64,000 bases of DNA from Maribacter dokdonensis DSW-8 (GTDB taxonomy: Bacteria; Bacteroidota; Bacteroidia; Flavobacteriales; Flavobacteriaceae), in the NCBI RefSeq assembly GCF_001447995.1, contig NZ_LDPE01000001.1, positions 372,001-436,000 of the forward strand. Direction: 5' to 3'. This document shows, piece after piece, positions 44,791 through 56,900 of this stretch; the first letter of the stretch is position 1; each line of letters opens with the position of its first letter. Under the pieces are notes generated by a model. It did no database searches and had not been told where the DNA came from. It worked only from the letters and a program-made list of their open reading frames with translations. Both the position numbers and the translations under genes were made by a program.

Positions 44791-45564
44791 ATGAAATTAA
44801 AGCAATTGAGTACTAAACCTATAATACGTTTAAGCAATATCCTTACTACGGCAACAGTATTGTTTTGGGTATTATTATTTATCAGTTTTCAATCTAACGC
44901 GCAAGAATTAACTTTAAACAATGCTTTAACTGATAAAGAAACCAGCATCATCAAAATTGCAAGTTATACTGCACAAGGTGATTTAGAGAACTTAAAGGTT
45001 GCGCTCCATGATGGGCTGGATAATAAGCTCACCGTTAACCAAATTAAAGAGGTGTTGGTACATGTGTACGCCTATGCCGGGTTCCCAAGAAGTATTCGTG
45101 GTTTACAAACTTTTTTACAAGTGCTTGATGACCGTAAAGAAATGGGCGTTATTGATGAAAGGGGAGTAGAGGCAACTCCTATTTCAGATACAGGCGAAAA
45201 ATACATGCGAGGAAAGCAAATTTTAGAGACTTTGATAGGTAGATCCTTAGACGGACCTAAACCGGAATACCAAAAGTTTTCACCCGAAATGGACAGGTTT
45301 CTTAAAGAACACTTATTTGCCGATATTTTTGAGCGCGATGTACTTACGTATAAACAACGTGAACTGGTGACCATTTCTGTCATAGCTAGTTTAGGTGCCT
45401 TAGAGCCCATGCTAACCAGTCACCTAAACCTTTCATTGAATGTGGGTTGGCAACCAGTTCAACTGCATTACTTTATAACCACTATAGAACGCACAGCTTC
45501 ACCTGAGCACGTAAAAACTGCAAAAGATGTTCTTGCCAAGGTTCTAGAAAATGTAACAGATTAA
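44791..45564 (+). CDS. Carboxymuconolactone decarboxylase-family protein, two modules
   Basis: This 257-residue protein has a hydrophobic N-terminus (to about 37) and two CMD modules: about 43-115 (EVLVHVYAYAGFPRSIRGLQ) and about 170-250 (LVTISVIASLGALEPMLTSHL). The CxxC of AhpD-type peroxidatic members is absent in both, so it is not a thiol peroxidase. Proteins of this arrangement often occur beside cupins and alpha/beta hydrolases. Its substrate is unknown. It is sandwiched between the two cupin genes with gaps of 10 bp. Confidence 0.88.
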   Translation: MKLKQLSTKPIIRLSNILTTATVLFWVLLFISFQSNAQELTLNNALTDKETSIIKIASYTAQGDLENLKVALHDGLDNKLTVNQIKEVLVHVYAYAGFPRSIRGLQTFLQVLDDRKEMGVIDERGVEATPISDTGEKYMRGKQILETLIGRSLDGPKPEYQKFSPEMDRFLKEHLFADIFERDVLTYKQRELVTISVIASLGALEPMLTSHLNLSLNVGWQPVQLHYFITTIERTASPEHVKTAKDVLAKVLENVTD

Positions 45565-45574
45565 ATAAGATATA

Positions 45575-46036
45575 ATGCTAATTAGAAAATTAATATACAT
45601 CAGTATCGTTATGGTAATTGCTGGATGTAGCGGAACCAGTCACCTTAAGCAGCAAGACACTATATTCCCAAAAGGAACGGAAATAACCAATGACCACTTT
45701 ACAGGAACTGCATGGTTAAATATGTTAGCCCCTCCAGACGGATTAAATACCATGTATGCTGGTTTAGTCACCTTTGAACCCGGTGCACGTACCAATTGGC
45801 ATTCACATCCTGCAGGACAAATATTGATTGTAACACAAGGAGAAGGTTATTACCAAGAGGAAGGAGAACCAAAGCGTATATTGCGTAATGGCGAGACTGT
45901 AAAATGCCTGCCAAATGTTAAGCATTGGCATGGTGCCACTCCAAATTCAACGGTTGCACATATTGCAATCTCGGACCGTCATCAAGGTCCGGCGCAATGG
46001 TATGATCCCGTTACGGACAATGAATTTCACAATTAA
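45575..46036 (+). CDS. Cupin-domain lipoprotein
   Basis: This 153-residue protein has a lipobox in VIAGCS (Cys about 17). Cupin motif 1 is TNWHSHPAGQILIVTQGEG and motif 2 is LPNVKHWHGATPNS, which together give three His and a Gln as metal ligands. It is a paralogue of the cupin at 44307, with matching spacing of motifs. It closes the AraC-linked cluster, 10 bp after the CMD gene and convergent to the thiamin operon. Metal and substrate are not deducible. Confidence 0.88.
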   Translation: MLIRKLIYISIVMVIAGCSGTSHLKQQDTIFPKGTEITNDHFTGTAWLNMLAPPDGLNTMYAGLVTFEPGARTNWHSHPAGQILIVTQGEGYYQEEGEPKRILRNGETVKCLPNVKHWHGATPNSTVAHIAISDRHQGPAQWYDPVTDNEFHN

Positions 46037-46072
46037 GGTTTTGGCGACATATATGTTACCCCAATAATATGT

Positions 46073-47185
46073 TTACCCCCAATTGTTAGACCAGTCTTTC
46101 CAAACCACATCTAATCCTTGTGCCTTCAGCATTTCTGTAATTTCCTCCGTTGGCCTTTCATCAGATATTTCAAATTGTTCCAATGATTCTGGCGCTACGG
46201 CATACCCACCTGGGTTGGTTTTGGATTCTGCGCTTATGGAGGTAATGCCTAAATTGACAATGTTATTTCTAAATATTTCACTTTCACGTGTAGATATAGA
46301 AAGTTCTACATCTTCATCCAATAACCGAAAAGCACAAATTAGCTGCACCAAATCTGGATCCGTCATTTCAACTTTAGGTTCCAGCCCGCCCGAATGTGGT
46401 CTTAACCGAGGGAAAGAAATGGAGTATTTTGTCTTCCAATAGGTTTTCTGTAAATATTTTAAATGTAGTGCTGTAAAAAAACTATCGGCTCGCCAATCTT
46501 CCAGCCCGAATAAAGTACCTAATCCAATTTTATGAATACCCGCCTTGCCCAAGCGATCGGGCGTGTCCAACCTAAAATCGAAATTCGACTTTTTACCTTT
46601 TGGGTGGTGTTTTTTGTATTCGTCCCTATGATAGGTCTCTTGATATACCAACACAGCATACAATCCGCTTTCGATCAATAGCTCATATTCATCTTGCAAT
46701 AAAGGCTGAACTTCAATAGTAATGTTCGCAAATTGAGAACGAATCAATTGTAAGGCATTATTGATATAGTCTACACCAACTATTTTGTTTGCCTCACCGG
46801 TTACCAAAAGAATATGGTCATAGCCTTTAGATTTTATATAGGCAACTTCTTTTAAAATTTCAGCATCGGTCAAGGTTCTACGCGGTATTTTATTGGTCAT
46901 GCTAAATCCGCAATAGGTACAAATATTTTGGCATTCGTTACTTAAATACATGGGCGAATACATTTGTATGGTATTGCCAAAGCGCTTTTTGGTCAACTGC
47001 CTACTTAACTGCGCCATTTGCTCCAAATAAGGTTTTGCAGCGGGCGAAATCAATGCTTTGAAATCTTCTAAATCGTGTTTAGAATTGCCCAGTGCACGTA
47101 ACACATCATGCTCCGTTTTTACAAAAATACTCTCTAAGGTTTTATCCCAATTATAGGTATCAAAGACTGACTTAAAATTTCTCAT
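46073..47185 (-). CDS. thiH: 2-iminoacetate synthase ThiH
   Basis: This 370-residue radical SAM enzyme carries the cluster motif CQNICTYCGFS (CxxxCxxC, about 87-97). It also has LLVTGEANKIVG and the ThiH-type ending ISDERPTEEITEMLKAQG. It cleaves tyrosine to dehydroglycine (2-iminoacetate) and p-cresol, supplying the C2-N3 unit of the thiazole ring in anaerobes and many Bacteroidota. It follows thiG by 5 bp and is the last gene of the thi operon on this strand. Confidence 0.95.
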   Translation of the reverse strand: MRNFKSVFDTYNWDKTLESIFVKTEHDVLRALGNSKHDLEDFKALISPAAKPYLEQMAQLSRQLTKKRFGNTIQMYSPMYLSNECQNICTYCGFSMTNKIPRRTLTDAEILKEVAYIKSKGYDHILLVTGEANKIVGVDYINNALQLIRSQFANITIEVQPLLQDEYELLIESGLYAVLVYQETYHRDEYKKHHPKGKKSNFDFRLDTPDRLGKAGIHKIGLGTLFGLEDWRADSFFTALHLKYLQKTYWKTKYSISFPRLRPHSGGLEPKVEMTDPDLVQLICAFRLLDEDVELSISTRESEIFRNNIVNLGITSISAESKTNPGGYAVAPESLEQFEISDERPTEEITEMLKAQGLDVVWKDWSNNWG

Positions 47186-47190
47186 GTTGC

Positions 47191-47955
47191 TTAGTTCAAG
47201 AAACTGGTTAACGGACTGCTTGCTTCGGCTTTTTTATGCACTACCGGAGCCAATTTTGCTTCATAGGCCATTCTGCCCGCTGTTACGGCCATTTTAAATG
47301 CTTTTGCCATTTCAACAGGATGTTGGGAAACCGCTATTGCCGTATTTACCAGCACTGCGTCTGCACCTAATTCCATCGCAAAGGCAGCATGTGATGGTGC
47401 CCCAATACCGGCATCAACGATAACCGGAACATTGCTCTGGTCTATTATAATCTCCAGAAAATCTTGCGTTTTCAGGCCTTTGTTACTGCCTATTGGAGCG
47501 CCTAACGGCATTACACTTTGCACACCGACTTCTTCCAAACGTTTGCACAAAACGGGATCGGCATGTATGTAGGGCATCACCACAAAACCTAATTTCACAA
47601 GCTCTTCCGCTGCATTTAAGGTTTCTAAAGGGTCTGGCAGCAAGTATTTTGGATCAGGATGTATTTCCAATTTCACCCAGTTGGTCTCTAGAGCCTCACG
47701 AGATAATTGGGCGGCAAATACCGCTTCTTTTGCCGTACGCACCCCAGATGTATTGGGCAATAAATTTATACGTTCATGTTGTAAATGCCGTAATATATCG
47801 TCTTGTGTATCTTCCACATCTACACGTTTAAGGGCAACGGTGACCAACTCACTTTCTGAAGCCAATAAAGCTTCTTTCATTAATGACGACGAGCTAAATT
47901 TCCCTGTCCCTGTGAACAATCGTGAACTAAACTTTTTATCTGCGATCTGTAACAT
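47191..47955 (-). CDS. thiG: Thiazole synthase ThiG
   Basis: This 254-residue TIM-barrel protein has the Schiff-base Lys in [19 protein letters not shown] (about 90-108) and the phosphate-binding loop of [29 protein letters not shown]. It condenses 1-deoxyxylulose 5-phosphate, ThiS thiocarboxylate and iminoacetate into the thiazole phosphate. It sits one base after thiE and 5 bp before thiH in the TPP-controlled operon. Confidence 0.96.
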   Translation of the reverse strand: MLQIADKKFSSRLFTGTGKFSSSSLMKEALLASESELVTVALKRVDVEDTQDDILRHLQHERINLLPNTSGVRTAKEAVFAAQLSREALETNWVKLEIHPDPKYLLPDPLETLNAAEELVKLGFVVMPYIHADPVLCKRLEEVGVQSVMPLGAPIGSNKGLKTQDFLEIIIDQSNVPVIVDAGIGAPSHAAFAMELGADAVLVNTAIAVSQHPVEMAKAFKMAVTAGRMAYEAKLAPVVHKKAEASSPLTSFLN

Positions 47956-47956
47956 A

Positions 47957-48610
47957 TTATTTTATTTTTTCGTCTGAGATCCAACGCTGCTCATCAAGCG
48001 GACCTCCATTAATCAATTTTTTAAATTCTGATATGGAATTGAAGTTTCGGGTTATTTCGCCAGATACCGCAATACCATGAACACCGGTTTTCATTAGTTC
48101 CGTAACATCTTCCAAAACAATACCACCTATGCCGATAACCGGTACCTGCGATTTTAATTCTTCAAGGATGGTCAAATACCCGTTTATGCCTAAAACCGGA
48201 CTCAAATTTTCTTTGGTCTTCGTAAAACGAAAAGGACCTAGACCTATATAATCCACTTTCTTATCCAATAAAGCTTCACAATCTTCTAAGGTATTGGCCG
48301 TACCGCCAATAATTTGCCATGATGCCAGTTCTTTTCTAGCAACGGTAGGGCAGGTATCGGTCTTTCCTAAATGTACTCCGTCCGCTTTTACCGAAGCTGC
48401 AATCTTATAAAAGTCATTGATTATTAATCTCGTCTGGTATTTTTCCGTGATCTCCCTTGCTTTTTTTGCGGTTTCCCAAACCACTTTTCCCGGTAACTTC
48501 TTTAGGCGTAGCTGCACCAGTTCCGCTCCTGCAGTACATGCTTTTTGAATGTGCTCTAAATGCTCTTCGGGTGTTTGTCCCTGTGATATATAGTGTAATT
48601 TCGGAATCAT
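47957..48610 (-). CDS. thiE: Thiamine phosphate synthase ThiE
   Basis: This 217-residue TIM-barrel protein has the family pattern [46 protein letters not shown] and VIGIGGIV. It joins HMP-pyrophosphate with thiazole phosphate to give thiamin phosphate. All signature Asp/Lys/Gly residues are in place. A second ThiE-like gene lies 12 bp upstream. It is probably the catalytic copy. Confidence 0.93.
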   Translation of the reverse strand: MIPKLHYISQGQTPEEHLEHIQKACTAGAELVQLRLKKLPGKVVWETAKKAREITEKYQTRLIINDFYKIAASVKADGVHLGKTDTCPTVARKELASWQIIGGTANTLEDCEALLDKKVDYIGLGPFRFTKTKENLSPVLGINGYLTILEELKSQVPVIGIGGIVLEDVTELMKTGVHGIAVSGEITRNFNSISEFKKLINGGPLDEQRWISDEKIK

Positions 48611-48622
48611 ATATTTTACTGC

Positions 48623-49264
48623 TTAATTGCCTTTTGTATTGTTCTTTATTTGTGCCTTCCGCTTTTTCATCCATGCCTGTTCATATGCCGTTTTTAAGTT
48701 TATAAAGCTTTGTATAGGGTTGTCCATATTCCATACACCGCCTAAGACCCCAATTCCCCCAAATCCTAAACTTAAGGTTTCTGCTATGTTGGTATTGGTA
48801 ATACCGCCCATACCTATAATTAATTTAGTACTATGGTTAACATTAAAACCTTTGCCTTCATATCCTTTTTTAGAGATGGATGTAAAAACGGGACTCAGCA
48901 AATGGTAATCGAACTCAAATTCACAAGCTTCCAATACCTGTGGGTCATGAAAAGAGGAACTTATGGTTTTACCATACATATTCAATTTTTTAAAGTACTG
49001 ACCGGGGTTATCAATATGATCTATTCGCATTTGTTCTTGAAAATGCAACCCTTTAAGAGGATAATCATTGATCAGCTCATGATGTAAGTGTACTACGATC
49101 CTATTATGATATTTTGAATCTATCGAATTCAAATAATCACAATGTTCTTGATAGTCCTTAAAAGGTTTTCTTAGATGATAATATTCCAAACCTTCCTGAA
49201 ACAATTGATGTAGCAGTTCAATTTCGTTAGGAATATCTTTTTCCGGTGCTATTAGTACGATCAT
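48623..49264 (-). CDS. ThiE/TenI-like thiamine-phosphate-synthase family protein
   Basis: This 213-residue TIM-barrel protein shows weaker ThiE features: HLRKPFKDYQEHC, RIVVHLHHELINDYPLKGLHF, LLSPVFTSISKKGYEGKGF and IIGMGGITNTNIAETLSLGFGGIGVLGG. The phosphate-loop end is present, but several pyrimidine-site residues of the neighbouring ThiE differ. TenI-type proteins isomerise thiazole tautomers (in B. subtilis) or help synthesis. It is best read as a TenI-like partner in the operon, with some chance that it has ThiE activity. Confidence 0.82.
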   Translation of the reverse strand: MIVLIAPEKDIPNEIELLHQLFQEGLEYYHLRKPFKDYQEHCDYLNSIDSKYHNRIVVHLHHELINDYPLKGLHFQEQMRIDHIDNPGQYFKKLNMYGKTISSSFHDPQVLEACEFEFDYHLLSPVFTSISKKGYEGKGFNVNHSTKLIIGMGGITNTNIAETLSLGFGGIGVLGGVWNMDNPIQSFINLKTAYEQAWMKKRKAQIKNNTKGN

Positions 49265-49332
49265 TTTTTTGAGTTAAGGATTGCAATGAAAATCCTTTTG
49301 CCTTTTTGCAAAAGATTGAAATGGAAAGCCTG

Positions 49333-49352
49333 CCCACGCTTTTTAGCGTGGG
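49333..49352 (-). other. Hairpin between thiC and the TenI-like gene
   Basis: CCCACGCT (49333-49340) pairs perfectly with AGCGTGGG (49345-49352) around a 4-base loop. No T-run follows on the minus strand. It may be an RNA stabiliser or weak attenuator inside the operon rather than a terminator. Confidence 0.7.
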
Positions 49353-49367
49353 AACTTCCTTAAACAC

Positions 49368-51254
<1,887 letters not shown>

Positions 51255-51297
51255 TTATCTCTTGTACCTAGTGTTATTTACAATTTGAAGTGGAATT

Positions 51298-51501
51298 TTA
51301 TCCTCCTTGTGTAGCCCTGATCACTAAAACTTTATCATTTTCGTTCAGCGTTTTGGTGTTCCAAGCACTCTTGGTAATAATATTCTCATTGACCGCTACG
51401 GCTATGCCATTTTCGGAAATCTTCAATTCTTTGATAATAAGGTCTAAAGTAGTGTCAGACCTAAATAGGTGAGGGGTGTCGTTTACAATTATGTTTATCA
51501 T
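51298..51501 (-). CDS. thiS: Sulfur carrier protein ThiS
   Basis: This 67-residue ubiquitin-fold protein ends with the Gly-Gly tail required for thiocarboxylation (VLVIRATQGG). The N-terminus INIIVNDTPHLF and the middle GIAVAVNENII fit ThiS. It donates sulfur to ThiG. A ThiF-type adenylating enzyme is not in this operon. It is the first gene after the TPP riboswitch. Confidence 0.95.
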   Translation of the reverse strand: MINIIVNDTPHLFRSDTTLDLIIKELKISENGIAVAVNENIITKSAWNTKTLNENDKVLVIRATQGG

Positions 51502-51614
51502 CTGCTAAAAAATTTAATCAAGAGCGCATGGCTACATTGATGTGATTACAGTGTAAACTAGGTGAATTTGAAATTGAAATGATAATTGGAAAGTACAGGT
51601 AGTTGTTCCCGATA

Positions 51615-51691
51615 ACTTTTCCCTACGTTGATATTAATCAAATCAGGTTCTAAGGATATTTCTCAAACTATGAAATAGCTACTCCTAAAGT
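51615..51691 (-). ncRNA. TPP riboswitch (THI element)
   Basis: On the minus strand the conserved blocks are GGAGTAGCT, TTTGAGAAATATCC, TTAGAACCTGATTTG and ATCAACGTAGGGA. ACTTT (51691-51687) and AAAGT (51619-51615) close P1. The order and spacing match the TPP aptamer. It lies 114 bases upstream of the thiS start and should switch off the thi operon when TPP is bound. Confidence 0.95.
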
Positions 51692-52032
51692 CTACATGGC
51701 TAAGTTAGGAATTAGATATGAGATATGATGGTGAAAGTGGTTATGATTGCAATAAAATTTTCATATCCATTTTAGGTATACCTCATAGACCAATATTCCC
51801 TAAACCTTCAAATACAAACAGAAATATATGATATTATCCATATTACTATTGATAACAGTAGTATTACAATTTGTTTTGAAGGTATAATTGAAATATCAAG
51901 CGTATAAAACCAAATAACCCAAAAACATGACGAATTAGATTGCTTACATAGACCTTTATCTAACTTAAAATCATTTTTTTCTTAAACTTTATAGATATTT
52001 GTTTTAATTGTAGAAAAAGTAAAAAACTGTCT
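51692..52032. other. Intergenic region between the thi operon leader and the regulator gene
   Basis: About 340 bp of AT-rich DNA lie between the TPP riboswitch (minus strand) and the plus-strand DUF6377-like regulator. I see no open reading frame or RNA gene. It should contain divergent promoters, but neither a clear TAnnTTTG box nor a strong inverted repeat stands out. Confidence 0.5.
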
Positions 52033-53700
52033 TTGATACTTTCAAAAATTTATAGCATTAGAATACTGCTTTTCCTAGGGTTCCTGGTAGCTCCATTTAT
52101 ATCGCACGCACAAAACATTGACTCCTTACTTGTCGTAATGGAAGAGGTTATGTTAAAACGCAATGTGTACGATCTTACTAAAGAAGAAAGAATCAACAAT
52201 CTAAAGTTGTTACTTGAGGATCCAGATGCTTCTATAGAAAACCAATACTATATTATAAATAGATTAATTGATGAATATGAATATTACAGTTTTGACGCTA
52301 CCCTAGCCTTCATTGAAAAGAACATTGAATTAGCTAAAAAATTAGACCGTACTGAATTAATTCAAGAATCAACATTAAGACTTGCTAAACTTTTGGCAAC
52401 TTCCGGTAGATATGATGAGTCTATAAATCTGCTTGAAGAAATATCTACATCTAATTTGTCAGAAGATTTAATTACTGAATATTATAGTGTCTATAAAAAA
52501 TGCTATTATGAACTTAGAAATATTTCCAGAGTTAATAGCATAAGCGAAAAATACGAACAGTTCTACTTTATTTATAGAGATTCCCTAAATACACAAATTG
52601 CCAAACTAGATGGTAACTCCAAACTAGTTTTAGAAATTGAAGAACAGAATTTTAGAGATAAATCAGACACCAAAAAAGCGTTGAAGATCAATGCTAAAAG
52701 ATTAGCACTTGCAGAAATAGGTACGCGTGAGTATGCCACGATAGCATTTAATAGGTCATACATGAGTTCTGAGGTGGATGGTAACAGAATTAACCAGAAA
52801 AAATTCCTAATATTATCTGCTATTTCAGATATTAAATCCTCTGTTAAAGATAATGCTTCAATGGCAAATTTGGCGGTCATTCTTTTTGAGGAAGGTGATG
52901 TCAAAAGAGCTCATAAATACATTAATTTTTCTTTTGAGGATGTAAAATTTTATAACTCAAAATTGAGGTTTTTAGATATTTCCAACGTCTTACCGGTTAT
53001 CTCAAAGTCCTACGAAAAGGAGAGTGTTTTACAAAGCAGCAAACTAAAGAAACAGCTTATTTTTATTAGCTTCCTATCCATAATATTATTGATTGCCTTG
53101 TTTTTTATTTTTAGACAATATCAAAAGATCAGGTTAGGTAGAGAAAGTTTGAAAACGGCCAACATACAACTGCAAAACTTAAATGAACAGTTAAGTTTTA
53201 AAAATAGTGATCTTAAAAGATTGTACGAAGAACTTTCTGCCGTAGATTCCATTAAAGAGCAATACATAGGTACATTTTTAAACTTGTATTCTGAGTACAT
53301 CGACAAATTGGATGTTTACAGAAAGACTGTCCGAAAATTTATTGTTACCAACAAAACAAATGATTTGCTCAAGCTCATTAAATCCAAGGATGTTGTAGAT
53401 GAAGAATTGAAAATATTCTATATGAATTTTGACAAATCTTTTTTACACATCTATCCTAATTTCATTGATGATTTTAATAATTTATTGCAAGAAGGGGAAA
53501 AAATCAATGTAAAGAAAGAAGATAGCTTAACCGTAGAATTAAGAATTTTTGCTTTGATAAGATTGGGTATTTCCAATAGTTCTCAAATAGCAAAAATCTT
53601 AAGGTACTCGGTAAATACAATTTATAATTATAGAGTTAAAATTAGAAACAGCGCTATTGACAGAGAAACCTTTGAGGATATGGTAAAAAAGATAATGTAA
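52033..53700 (+). CDS. DUF6377-like membrane-bound TPR/HTH regulator of the polysaccharide locus
   Basis: This 555-residue protein has no ATG at the N-terminus; a TTG at 52033 gives MILSKIYSIRILL and a signal peptide ending at SHAQ. Residues 30-330 are helical, TPR-like. One membrane segment follows (about 338-357, LIFISFLSIILLIALFFIF), then a coiled coil. The C-terminal end is a LuxR-like helix-turn-helix (LGISNSSQIAKILRYSVNTIYNYRVKIR). This layout matches DUF6377 proteins found beside SusC/SusD genes. It probably senses a glycan signal in the periplasm and controls the operon that starts at 53976. Confidence 0.8.
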   Translation: MILSKIYSIRILLFLGFLVAPFISHAQNIDSLLVVMEEVMLKRNVYDLTKEERINNLKLLLEDPDASIENQYYIINRLIDEYEYYSFDATLAFIEKNIELAKKLDRTELIQESTLRLAKLLATSGRYDESINLLEEISTSNLSEDLITEYYSVYKKCYYELRNISRVNSISEKYEQFYFIYRDSLNTQIAKLDGNSKLVLEIEEQNFRDKSDTKKALKINAKRLALAEIGTREYATIAFNRSYMSSEVDGNRINQKKFLILSAISDIKSSVKDNASMANLAVILFEEGDVKRAHKYINFSFEDVKFYNSKLRFLDISNVLPVISKSYEKESVLQSSKLKKQLIFISFLSIILLIALFFIFRQYQKIRLGRESLKTANIQLQNLNEQLSFKNSDLKRLYEELSAVDSIKEQYIGTFLNLYSEYIDKLDVYRKTVRKFIVTNKTNDLLKLIKSKDVVDEELKIFYMNFDKSFLHIYPNFIDDFNNLLQEGEKINVKKEDSLTVELRIFALIRLGISNSSQIAKILRYSVNTIYNYRVKIRNSAIDRETFEDMVKKIM

Positions 53701-53860
53701 AAATTATTTTGTGCTAAAATAATAGCACACAAATTGCCAAATTCATGATTTTTAGTTCTTAAAAATCGTATTTTTTCTATATGCCACTTATACTTTCACT
53801 ACTTTATTTAGCTGCCAATATTTACACAACTAACTGAAAATTAAACAATTAATTTAATTT

Positions 53861-53892
53861 AAGTATTACAAAATTCTACTTATGTAATACTT
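53861..53892 (+). promoter_or_regulatory. Inverted repeat upstream of susC
   Basis: AAGTATTAC (53861-53869) and GTAATACTT (53884-53892) are perfect 9-bp arms separated by 14 bp. They lie 84 bp before the SusC start. It is a candidate operator for the adjacent HTH regulator or another dimeric factor. A separate hairpin GTGCTA/TAGCAC at 53711-53728 follows the regulator stop codon. Confidence 0.6.
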
Positions 53893-53975
53893 CCCTTTGT
53901 ACCTACACCCACTTCTAGGTTTAATTTGCTTCAAGGCATTTATCATTTGATGCCAAAAACTAAATCAAACTTAAT

Positions 53976-56900
53976 ATGAAACAAAACAAACTGATTTTAA
54001 AATCATTCATGATTTTATGCATTCTATCTTCATGGTTTTCTGTTGCGCAAGAAATTACCATTAATGGAATTGTAAATGACGAAACGGGTGTTCCTATTCC
54101 TGGCGCAAACGTCATTGAAAAAGGTACTACTAATGGTACCGTTACAGATTTTGATGGTGCATTCACAATTAAAACAGAGATTGGAGCATCACTAACTTTC
54201 AGTTACCTTGGTTATATAAGCCAAAACATCGTTGTAAAAAACAGCGCCGATCTAAACATTGTACTAACAGAAGATTTACAACAACTAGATGAGGTAGTTG
54301 TCGTAGGTTACGGTACACAGAAAAAGAGTGTAATAACAGGTGCCATTTCTGGTGTTAAGCAGAGTGAACTTGAAGATTTGCCTATTACACGTGTTGAACA
54401 AACATTACAAGGTAGGGTTTCAGGTATTACTATAGCCGCTAATTCCGGTCAACCTGGATCTTCTTCCACGGTTAGGGTAAGAGGTATTACCACATTGGGC
54501 AGCAATGAACCATTATGGGTCGTTGATGGCGTTGTGGTCGATGCTGGTGGTATTGGATATTTAAACCAATCCGATATCGAATCCATAGAAGTTTTAAAAG
54601 ATGCGGCATCCCAGGCAATTTATGGAGCAAGAGCAGCAACTGGAGTTATTCTAGTAACTACTAAGAAAGGAAAATCAGGTAAATTAAGCGTTAACTACAA
54701 TGGCTATACCGGTATATCATCCGCAGCAAGAAAATTAGATCTTTTAAACGCTACAGAATATGCTACCTTATTAAATGAAAAATCCGTTAATGGTGGTGGC
54801 AGTATTTTATATTCCAATCCCGCTTCATTGGGCGAGGGTACGGACTGGCAATCAGAAATTTTTAATAAAGGTGCTACTAGAACTAGCCATGAATTAAGTT
54901 TAAGTGGTGGTAACGACGTTTCTAAATATTATGCATCATTTGGATTTACAGATCAAGAAGGTATTGTACTAAGTGATATTTCTAACTACACAAGAAAAAA
55001 TATTCGTCTAAATTCTACCCACAACATTACGGATAAACTTCGCTTTGGACAAACAGTTGGATACTCTAACGAAAAAAATGTGGGAATTGGTAATACCAAT
55101 AGTGAATTTGGCGGTCCATTATCATCTGCCATAAACTTAGATCCGTTAACCCCAACTGTTGAAACCGATCCAATTTTAACTGCTCAAGCTCCATATACCA
55201 ATAATGGCATTTGGAGAGATGAAATGGGCAACCCTTACGGCATTTCTACCTTGGTAGCACAAGAGATGTCAAATCCTTTGGCATACCAACAAACTTTACT
55301 GGGAAATTATGGCTGGGCAGATAATTTTGTAGGTAATGCGTATCTTGAATATAAGCCAATTGAAGGACTGACCTTTAGAAGTACTTTAGGCGGTAAACTC
55401 GCTTATTGGGGTTATGAGAGTTATACTCCTGTTTCTTACTTAAATGCTTCTTCAATTACTCCGCTGAATAATATCTCTAGAGGTACCAATAAAGGTTTTG
55501 GTTGGAATATAGAGAACACGGTTACCTATGCCAACAAATTGGGCAACCATAACTTTAGTGTATTATTGGGTCAAGGAGCATATGTCGATAATATTTCTTC
55601 AGGGGAAACAGTTACCTATTTTGATATTCCGGTAGATAGCTACAAAGATGCGTCGTTTAATTTTAGCGTTCCCACTGATCAAATTACCGCATCGGCCTAT
55701 ACGGGCAACGAGCACAAGGTAAATTCATTATTTTCTAGGTTAACTTACGATTATGATGAAAAATACCTGCTAACAGCAATTGTAAGAAGAGATGGATCTT
55801 CACGTTTTGGTGCCAACAACAAATATGGATTCTTTCCTTCCTTTTCTGCAGGCTGGGTGCCTTCCAGAGAAAATTTTTGGAAGGAAAATGAAGTCGTAAA
55901 CCAATTAAAGTTCAGGGGTGGATATGGAGTTACAGGTAGTGACGCCATTGGAGATTTTCAATATCTATCAACGGTTAGTGGCGGTAGAAACTATACAATA
56001 GGTACTTCTGGATCTGTAATAATCGGTAATAGTCCAGATGCCCCCTCTAACCCAGATTTAAAATGGGAAGAAACAAGCCAGTTAAACATTGGGTTTGATA
56101 CCAGATTGTTCAATGATTTCTCTTTGGCTTTTGATTGGTACAAAAAGGAAACTACCGGTATTTTACAAAGTGTTACTATACCGGGTTATGTTGGTGCAGT
56201 TGGTAGCCCTACCGGTAACGTTGCCGATATGGAAAATACCGGTATCGATCTAGAAATTGGCTACAACAAAAGTTTCAATGATTTTAATGTATCGTTGAAC
56301 GGTAATGTATCGTTCTTAGAAAATGAAGTAACCTTCTTGGGTAATGGTGTAGATTTCTTGTCCGGTGGGGCTACATTACAATCAAGTACCTATCCAATTA
56401 CCAGAACGCAAGTAGGGCAACCTGTAAATTCTTTCTTTGGGTTTAAAACAAATGGAATATTTCAAAATCAAGAGGAAATAAACAATTATGTGAATTCAGC
56501 TGGTACGGTTATCCAACCAAATGCACAGCCTGGTGATTTTAAATGGCAAGATTTAGATGATGATGGGGATATCGATTCTGATGATAGAGATTTCTTAGGT
56601 AGTTCTATACCAAAAATAACATTTGGTTTCACTTTTAATATCGATTATAAAAACATTGATCTTTTAGTTTTTTGTCAAGGTGCTAGTGGAAATAAAATTT
56701 TCCAGGGCTTAAGAAGGTTAGACGTGGAAAATGCTAATTATCAAACAGCGGCACTAAGTAGATGGGTAGGTGAAGGTACTTCCAATACCTATCCAAGACT
56801 GACAACAAACGATACCAACAACAATTTTTCCAATCCTTCAGATTTTTACTTGGAAGATGGTGATTACCTAAGATTCAAGACCATACAACTAGGCTATTCA

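Noticed and set aside
49333..49352. Terminator ending the thi operon after thiC
   Set aside because: There is no T-run on the minus strand, and the remaining thi genes follow closely without a visible new promoter.
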